DNA of 64,000 nt. Source: Cupriavidus pinatubonensis (GTDB taxonomy: Bacteria; Pseudomonadota; Gammaproteobacteria; Burkholderiales; Burkholderiaceae). The translations under genes were made by a program, and so were the position numbers. Shown piece by piece: positions 59,615 through 64,000 of the stretch. The stretch lies in contig NZ_CP080766.1 in assembly GCF_019602855.1 (NCBI RefSeq), positions 682,001 to 746,000 on the forward strand. The letters are read 5' to 3'. Below the pieces are notes generated by a model. The model was given only the letters and a program-made list of their open reading frames with translations, was not told the origin of the DNA and did not search any database. How positions within the stretch are numbered: position 1 is the first letter of the stretch; the number at the start of each line of letters is the position of its first letter.

Positions 59615-60286
59615 ATGAAGGTCAGTCAAGCGGTGGACAGCCGCAAATCCGTGCGCGGCTTTTTGCCTAATCCCATCGATCCCGACACCATCCGCCGAGT
59701 GCTCGCCGCCGCTGCACGCGCGCCTTCTGGCGGCAACCTCCAGCCATGGCATATCCATGTGGTCGGCGGCGAAGCGATGGATCGGCTCATGGACATCATG
59801 CGCCAGCGCGTCACGGAAGCGCCAGGCGGCGAAGAGCGCGAATACGACATATATCCGCGCGAACTCGTATCGCCTTACCGCGACCGGCGTTTCGAAGTCG
59901 GCGAGGCGCTGTACCGCAGTCTGGGCATCCCGCGTGAAGACAAGCAGCGCCGCCTCGCCCAGTTCGCCAACAACTTCGCGTTCTTCGGCGCGCCGCTGGC
60001 ACTGTTCTGCAGCGTCGACCGCCGCATGGGCCCGCCCCAATGGTCGGACCTGGGCATGTACCTGCAGACCGTGATGCTGTTGCTGCGCGAAGAAGGCCTC
60101 GACAGTTGCGCGCAGGAATGCTGGGCGATCTATCCGCAGACGATTGGCGGCTTCCTGTCGTTACCGCCGGAGCGGATGCTCTTTACCGGCATGGCGATCG
60201 GCTACGAGGACCCGGAAGCCCCTGCCAACCAGCTTCGCGCGCCGCGCGCGCCGCTGGAGGCGTTCACCGAGTTCATGGGCATCTGA
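59615..60286 (+). CDS. Nitroreductase-family FMN oxidoreductase
   Basis: 223 residues; the ATG has CAGGAG 6 bases upstream. N-terminal AVDSRKSVRGFLPNPIDPDT, APSGGNLQPWHIHVVGG is the FMN-binding motif, and the C-terminus has ERMLFTGMAIGYEDPEAPAN. The family reduces nitro groups, quinones or enones with NAD(P)H. It is co-directional with the enoyl-CoA hydratase and likely part of the same pathway. Confidence 0.92.
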   Translation: MKVSQAVDSRKSVRGFLPNPIDPDTIRRVLAAAARAPSGGNLQPWHIHVVGGEAMDRLMDIMRQRVTEAPGGEEREYDIYPRELVSPYRDRRFEVGEALYRSLGIPREDKQRRLAQFANNFAFFGAPLALFCSVDRRMGPPQWSDLGMYLQTVMLLLREEGLDSCAQECWAIYPQTIGGFLSLPPERMLFTGMAIGYEDPEAPANQLRAPRAPLEAFTEFMGI

Positions 60287-60289
60287 ACC

Positions 60290-60314
60290 ATGGCGCGCCG
60301 CCCTGGCGCGCCAT
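60290..60314. terminator. Perfect hairpin filling the convergent gap
   Basis: A 10-bp perfect stem (ATGGCGCGCC with GGCGCGCCAT), 5-base loop, occupying 25 of the 28 bases between the nitroreductase and regulator stop codons. No T-tract on either strand, so it may act as an RNA 3' end stabiliser or pause site rather than a classic terminator. Confidence 0.55.
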
Positions 60315-63119
60315 TCACAACAAGCCGAGCTGCCGCGCGATGGCCACTGCCTGCGTGCGGTTGCTCGCATGCAGTTTGGCGCTGATATTGCGCAGGTGCG
60401 TGCGCACGGTGGTTTCCGACACAAACAGTCGCTGTGCCATGGCCACGTTGGAAAAACCTTCGGCCAGCAATTGCAGCACCTTCTGTTCTTTCGGCGTCAG
60501 TGGTTCCACGAGAGGCGCCGGGGCAGCCTGGCCTGACGGCGCCACATCCGGCCCCTGACCGCAGGCGCCAAGCAGCCGCTCCACGTACGCCGACGGCAGG
60601 TTACCCCCCTGCCTTGCGCAGGCTTGCGCCACCAGGCGGCGCACCTCGTCGCCCTCATCGGCAAAGATGCGGACAAACCCTTCGGCCGCACCGAAGCGCA
60701 ATGCCTCCGCCATGACCACGAGCGCCTGCGCGCCGTCACCCGTGCGCTGATACGCCTGCGCCAGCAGGATGCGCAGCTTGAGCGCGCGCCGCATGAGCTG
60801 GTTGGACACAGCTGCCGCCAGTTCGCGCTCGATCGCCTCGCGCACTTGCGCGGTCGGCTCGACATGCAAGGCCAGCCGCAAACGTCCGACGGTGATGTCT
60901 TCGACATCGCTCGCAAAGGAACTTACGCCAGGCCGCGTGCGCCACAGCGCGGGATCGCCCGCACGCTGCAAGGCTTCCTCGGCGGCATGCCGGTTGCCCT
61001 GGCGCAAGGCCAGGCGCGCGCGCTCGAGCATGGCGGACATGACGAGCCGGGTCAGGCCGCGGTGATGGCCGAGATGCTCGAGCGCGGCCAGCCATTCGTG
61101 GGCCTGATCGACTTCGCCGCGCTCGAACGCGATGCGCGCGAGCACGAGATGGCCGGTGATGATCTGGTCCGCCAGGCCCAAGTCGCGCGATAGCGGCAGG
61201 TACACATTGAGCAGCCGGCCCGAGCGGTCCGAATCGCCGGTTTCGTACAGCCCTTCGGCCAGCAGAATGCAGGCCATGGCATTGCCGTTGGTCGGACCGA
61301 AGCGGTTCGGCAGCATGGTGCGGGCGGCAATGCGGAAGCGCCCCAGCGCCTGCTGCAGGCGTCCCTGGCGCAGGTCGATCAGTCCTTCGACCGACTCGGA
61401 GAAAATCTTGTTGAAGTTGCTGTCCGAGCCTCGCACAGCCTGGCGCGCCACGGCGAGCAGCCGTCGCGCCTCGACATAGTCGCCGCTGACCGCGGCGAGC
61501 CGGGCCATCGAGGTGGCGAGGATCGCGTCGGGAAACGCATAACCCATCGGCAATGGCGGCAGCTCATTGCGGGCAAACGCGCGCGCTTCGTCGAAGCGGT
61601 CCATCATGTTGAGCAGCATGTGCCGCAGCGCGCGCACATGGGCGAGCAGTTCGCCCGTCGCGTCCTCGGTGGACGAGGCCTGCAGCAGCGCGATGGCCTC
61701 GGCAGGGCCGCGCGTGAACGACACCGCCCACGCACGCGCAATCTGCAGCTTCGGCCAGCGCGCCAGTTCAGCGGGCGGCACCATCTCGAGCCAGCGCGTG
61801 AGCAGCCGCATGCGGCCCTGCGCAAGCAGACCGCCCGCGGAACCGTCGAGCAGTTGCAGTGCGTGATCCAGGGCACCCGCCGCAATCGCATGCTCGATGG
61901 CCGGCACCGGACGGCCCTGGCCTTCGTACCAGCGCGAGGCCGCCATGTGGAGCTCCGCCACCGCCTGCGGCATGGTCTGCGTCAGTTGTCCGCGCAGGAA
62001 GCTCGAAAACAGGCTGTGATAGCGATACCACTGCTGGGATTGCTCGCCGGTGCCGCGCTCGCCGTAACGCTCGCTCTCGAGCGGCAGCAGGAACAGGTTG
62101 GCGCGCTCCAGCCACGCCAGGATATCGGCACTGTTGCCGGCCGGCGCGTCGGCATCGGCGACAGCAGGCGGCTGGGGCCCCCCCTGGTACAGCGCGTCGC
62201 ACAGCGGCCCGCACAGTTGGTCGAGGATCGACGTGCGCAGCAGAAAATCGCGTACCGGTTCGGGCAGGTGATGAAAGACGTCTTCGACGAGGTAGTCGGC
62301 GATGGCCGCGTTGGAGCCCGAGAATCCGGCGATGAACGTCTCCGGCTGGGCACGCCGCTCCATAGAAACCGAAGCCAGCCAAAGCGCAGTGGGCCACCCT
62401 TCTGTGCGCCGGTGCAGCGCGCTGATGGCAGCCTGCTCGAGCTTCAGGCCGCGTGCGTGGCGCAGGAACGATTCGGTTTCGCTGGCGCTGAAGCGCAGCT
62501 GGGCCGGTTCGATTTCGAGCAGTTCGCCGCGTGCGCGCAGTCGCCCGAGGCCAGTTTCCGGCACCCAGCGCGTACCGACCACCGCGCGTGCGCCAGGCGG
62601 CAGGCTTTCGACGAGTTGCCAGACCAGCCCGACGACAGCCGGATTCTGCAGCGCCTCGAAGTCGTCCAGGAACAGCGTGAAGGCGCCATGGTGCCGCGCC
62701 ACGCGGTCCATCAGTGCAAGCGCCTGCTCGCCGGCATCGGCACCCGCATGGTCGGAAGGACGCTTGGGAGCCCCCTCCAATACCGGGGAGAGCGCCACTT
62801 CGAGCGAACCGAGGAAACGCGTGGCGTCATTGTCGGCGCGGTCCAGCGTCAGCCAGACCGTGGGTACGCCAGCCGCTTCGAGCCGGGCCCGGCATTGCAG
62901 CATGGTCGTCGTCTTGCCGAAGCCAGCTGGTGCGCGCACCAGTACGAGCCGCACGAAACCGGCCGCGCAGATGGTGTCGCAGATGGCTGACCGCTCCACC
63001 TGGTAGGGGGTCAGCAGGGGCGGCCGAAGTTTCGCCGCCAGGGCGCCTGTACCCGAGCCCGGCACAGGGCGCCGGACAGTCTCCTCATTGCTCGCCATTG
63101 GCAAAATTGTGCTCCGCAT
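60315..63119 (-). CDS. MalT/LAL-type large LuxR-family regulator
   Basis: 934 residues if it starts at ATG 63119 (AAGG 8 bases upstream); ATG 63098 is an alternative with a poor site. The N-terminus has a STAND-type ATPase: VLVRAPAGFGKTTTMLQCRA (Walker A), TLFLDDFEALQNPAVVGLVW (Walker B), then a winged-helix region and TPR-like repeats. The C-terminus is a LuxR helix-turn-helix (PLTPKEQKVLQLLAEGFSNV, AMAQRLFVSETTVRTHLRNI). Such proteins are activated by a small inducer plus ATP. It lies between the two arms of the acyl-CoA cluster and probably regulates it. Confidence 0.9.
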   Translation of the reverse strand: MRSTILPMASNEETVRRPVPGSGTGALAAKLRPPLLTPYQVERSAICDTICAAGFVRLVLVRAPAGFGKTTTMLQCRARLEAAGVPTVWLTLDRADNDATRFLGSLEVALSPVLEGAPKRPSDHAGADAGEQALALMDRVARHHGAFTLFLDDFEALQNPAVVGLVWQLVESLPPGARAVVGTRWVPETGLGRLRARGELLEIEPAQLRFSASETESFLRHARGLKLEQAAISALHRRTEGWPTALWLASVSMERRAQPETFIAGFSGSNAAIADYLVEDVFHHLPEPVRDFLLRTSILDQLCGPLCDALYQGGPQPPAVADADAPAGNSADILAWLERANLFLLPLESERYGERGTGEQSQQWYRYHSLFSSFLRGQLTQTMPQAVAELHMAASRWYEGQGRPVPAIEHAIAAGALDHALQLLDGSAGGLLAQGRMRLLTRWLEMVPPAELARWPKLQIARAWAVSFTRGPAEAIALLQASSTEDATGELLAHVRALRHMLLNMMDRFDEARAFARNELPPLPMGYAFPDAILATSMARLAAVSGDYVEARRLLAVARQAVRGSDSNFNKIFSESVEGLIDLRQGRLQQALGRFRIAARTMLPNRFGPTNGNAMACILLAEGLYETGDSDRSGRLLNVYLPLSRDLGLADQIITGHLVLARIAFERGEVDQAHEWLAALEHLGHHRGLTRLVMSAMLERARLALRQGNRHAAEEALQRAGDPALWRTRPGVSSFASDVEDITVGRLRLALHVEPTAQVREAIERELAAAVSNQLMRRALKLRILLAQAYQRTGDGAQALVVMAEALRFGAAEGFVRIFADEGDEVRRLVAQACARQGGNLPSAYVERLLGACGQGPDVAPSGQAAPAPLVEPLTPKEQKVLQLLAEGFSNVAMAQRLFVSETTVRTHLRNISAKLHASNRTQAVAIARQLGLL

Positions 63120-63250
63120 CCGGTCCGCCTTGCCCCGCGCCGCGATGCGGGCCGGCATGACGGCGCGGCCGTGCCTGTGAATGAACAGGGAATTATGGCG
63201 TAAACCGACGTTCGCGTCGGCAAGCCGCCCGCGGCAGTGGCGTCGGGCTT

Positions 63251-64000
63251 TCAGACCAGCTTGTTTGCGTGGCCTGCCCAGTAGCGGTCGCGCAGCACGC
63301 GCTTGAGCAGCTTGCCGGTTGGCAGGCGCGGCAGCTCGGCTTCGAAGTCCACAGTGCGCGGACACTTGATGCCGGACAGGTTCTCCCGGCAGAACGCAAT
63401 CAGCTCCGCGGCCAGCGCCGGTCCTGCGTCCGCCATGCTGGCCGGCTGCACCACGGCCTTGACTTCTTCGCCGAAATCCTCGTTCGGCACGCCGATCACG
63501 GCCACATCCATGACCTTCGGATGCGTCATGAGCAGGTTTTCGGCTTCCTGCGGGTAGATGTTCACGCCGCCGGAGATGATCATGTTGGCCTTGCGATCGG
63601 TGAGGTAGAGATAGCCGTCATCGTCGACGTAGCCGATGTCGCCGATGGTGCTCCACTCGGCATGTTCGGGGTGGCGCGACTCCGCGGTCTTGGCCGGGTC
63701 ATTGTGGTAGACGAACTGGCGTCCCTCGGCAAAGTAGATAGTGCCTGGCTGCTTATTGGGCATCAGCTTGCCATCCGCGTCACAGATGCGCAGCTTGCCG
63801 ATCATGGCACGTCCGACCGTGCCCTTGCGCTCCACCCACTCCCGCGAACTGACCACCGTCACGCCATTGCCTTCAGTGCCGGCGTAGTACTCCCACACCA
63901 CCGGCCCCCACCATTCGATCATCTGCTCCTTGACCTGAACCGGGCACGGCGCCGCCGCATGGATCGCCACCTGCAGCGACGACACGTCATAACTGCCGCG
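63251..64000 (-). CDS. Acyl-CoA synthetase (AMP-forming), C-terminal part, 5' truncated by window
   Basis: The frame is open to base 64000, so the N-terminus is missing; about 249 residues are present. Motifs: YYAGTEGNGVTVVSS (A5-like), EWSTIGDIGYVDDDGYLYLT with the Asp/Arg of the ribose-binding LTDRKANMIISGGVNIYPQE, and the C-terminal catalytic Lys in LPTGKLLKRVLRDRYW. The GGVNIYPQE segment is typical of fatty or aromatic acyl-CoA ligases. It activates a carboxylic acid with ATP and CoA, feeding the thiolase and hydratase in the cluster. Confidence 0.92.
   Translation of the reverse strand, partial: RGSYDVSSLQVAIHAAAPCPVQVKEQMIEWWGPVVWEYYAGTEGNGVTVVSSREWVERKGTVGRAMIGKLRICDADGKLMPNKQPGTIYFAEGRQFVYHNDPAKTAESRHPEHAEWSTIGDIGYVDDDGYLYLTDRKANMIISGGVNIYPQEAENLLMTHPKVMDVAVIGVPNEDFGEEVKAVVQPASMADAGPALAAELIAFCRENLSGIKCPRTVDFEAELPRLPTGKLLKRVLRDRYWAGHANKLV

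Overview
The window is GC-rich chromosomal DNA from a betaproteobacterium of the Burkholderiales. The gene families, the rRNA operon layout (16S, tRNA-Ile, tRNA-Ala, 23S, 5S) and the Wsp and coxMNOPQ-type operons fit Cupriavidus or a close relative. This genus call is an inference from recalled family features, not from a database search.

Layout. (1) 1-7513, + strand: the end of wspA, then wspB-wspC-wspD-wspE-wspF-wspR. This is the surface-sensing chemosensory system that phosphorylates the diguanylate cyclase WspR; both the GGEEF active site and the RxxD inhibitory site are intact. (2) 7782-13054: a DUF4397 lipoprotein, a PadR-like regulator, a tctBA tricarboxylate permease pair without an adjacent binding protein, and a MATE exporter. 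(3) 13192-20052: a zinc-ribbon/cyclase/AAA/TPR signalling protein, an HD phosphohydrolase, a patatin phospholipase and an aldehyde dehydrogenase. (4) 26141 down to 20068, - strand: a caa3-type cytochrome oxidase operon (subunit II with fused cytochrome c, subunit I, two subunit III paralogues, subunit IV) ending in a closely spaced DUF2252 gene. (5) 26447-31911: an integral membrane protein, two tandem microproteins with strong ribosome binding sites, rubredoxin and a giant DUF748/AsmA-like protein. (6) 32224-39778: an MHS-type MFS transporter, a PHB-depolymerase-family esterase, a true FNR-type oxygen sensor, a secreted DUF3300/DUF2950 pair, an orphan IS3 OrfA and a 0.9 kb gene-poor stretch. 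(7) 39779-44667: LysR, an orphan NarL-type response regulator with a terminator hairpin in its leader, an MFS/MarR efflux operon and two divergent small genes. (8) 50261 down to 44755, - strand: a complete rRNA operon with promoter, boxB/boxA leader, two tRNAs and terminator. (9) 50466-55798: a DnaQ-GIY-YIG nuclease, a small secreted protein, a Bug (TctC) binding protein divergent from a TetR regulator with a palindromic operator, a histidine phosphatase and a pair of direct repeats with covarying hairpins. (10) 55843-64000: acyl-CoA catabolism genes (thiolase, hotdog thioesterase, nitronate monooxygenase, enoyl-CoA hydratase, nitroreductase, a MalT-like regulator and a truncated acyl-CoA ligase).

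Together the genes show a respiratory, metabolically versatile organism with c-di-GMP surface sensing, oxygen-responsive regulation, organic-acid uptake and beta-oxidation-like catabolism. I found no CRISPR array, prophage or complete insertion sequence. The least explained items are the tandem microproteins, the terminator hairpin ahead of the orphan response regulator, the covarying hairpin repeats, the cyclase with a His at its transition-state Asn position, and the DUF2252 gene in the oxidase operon.
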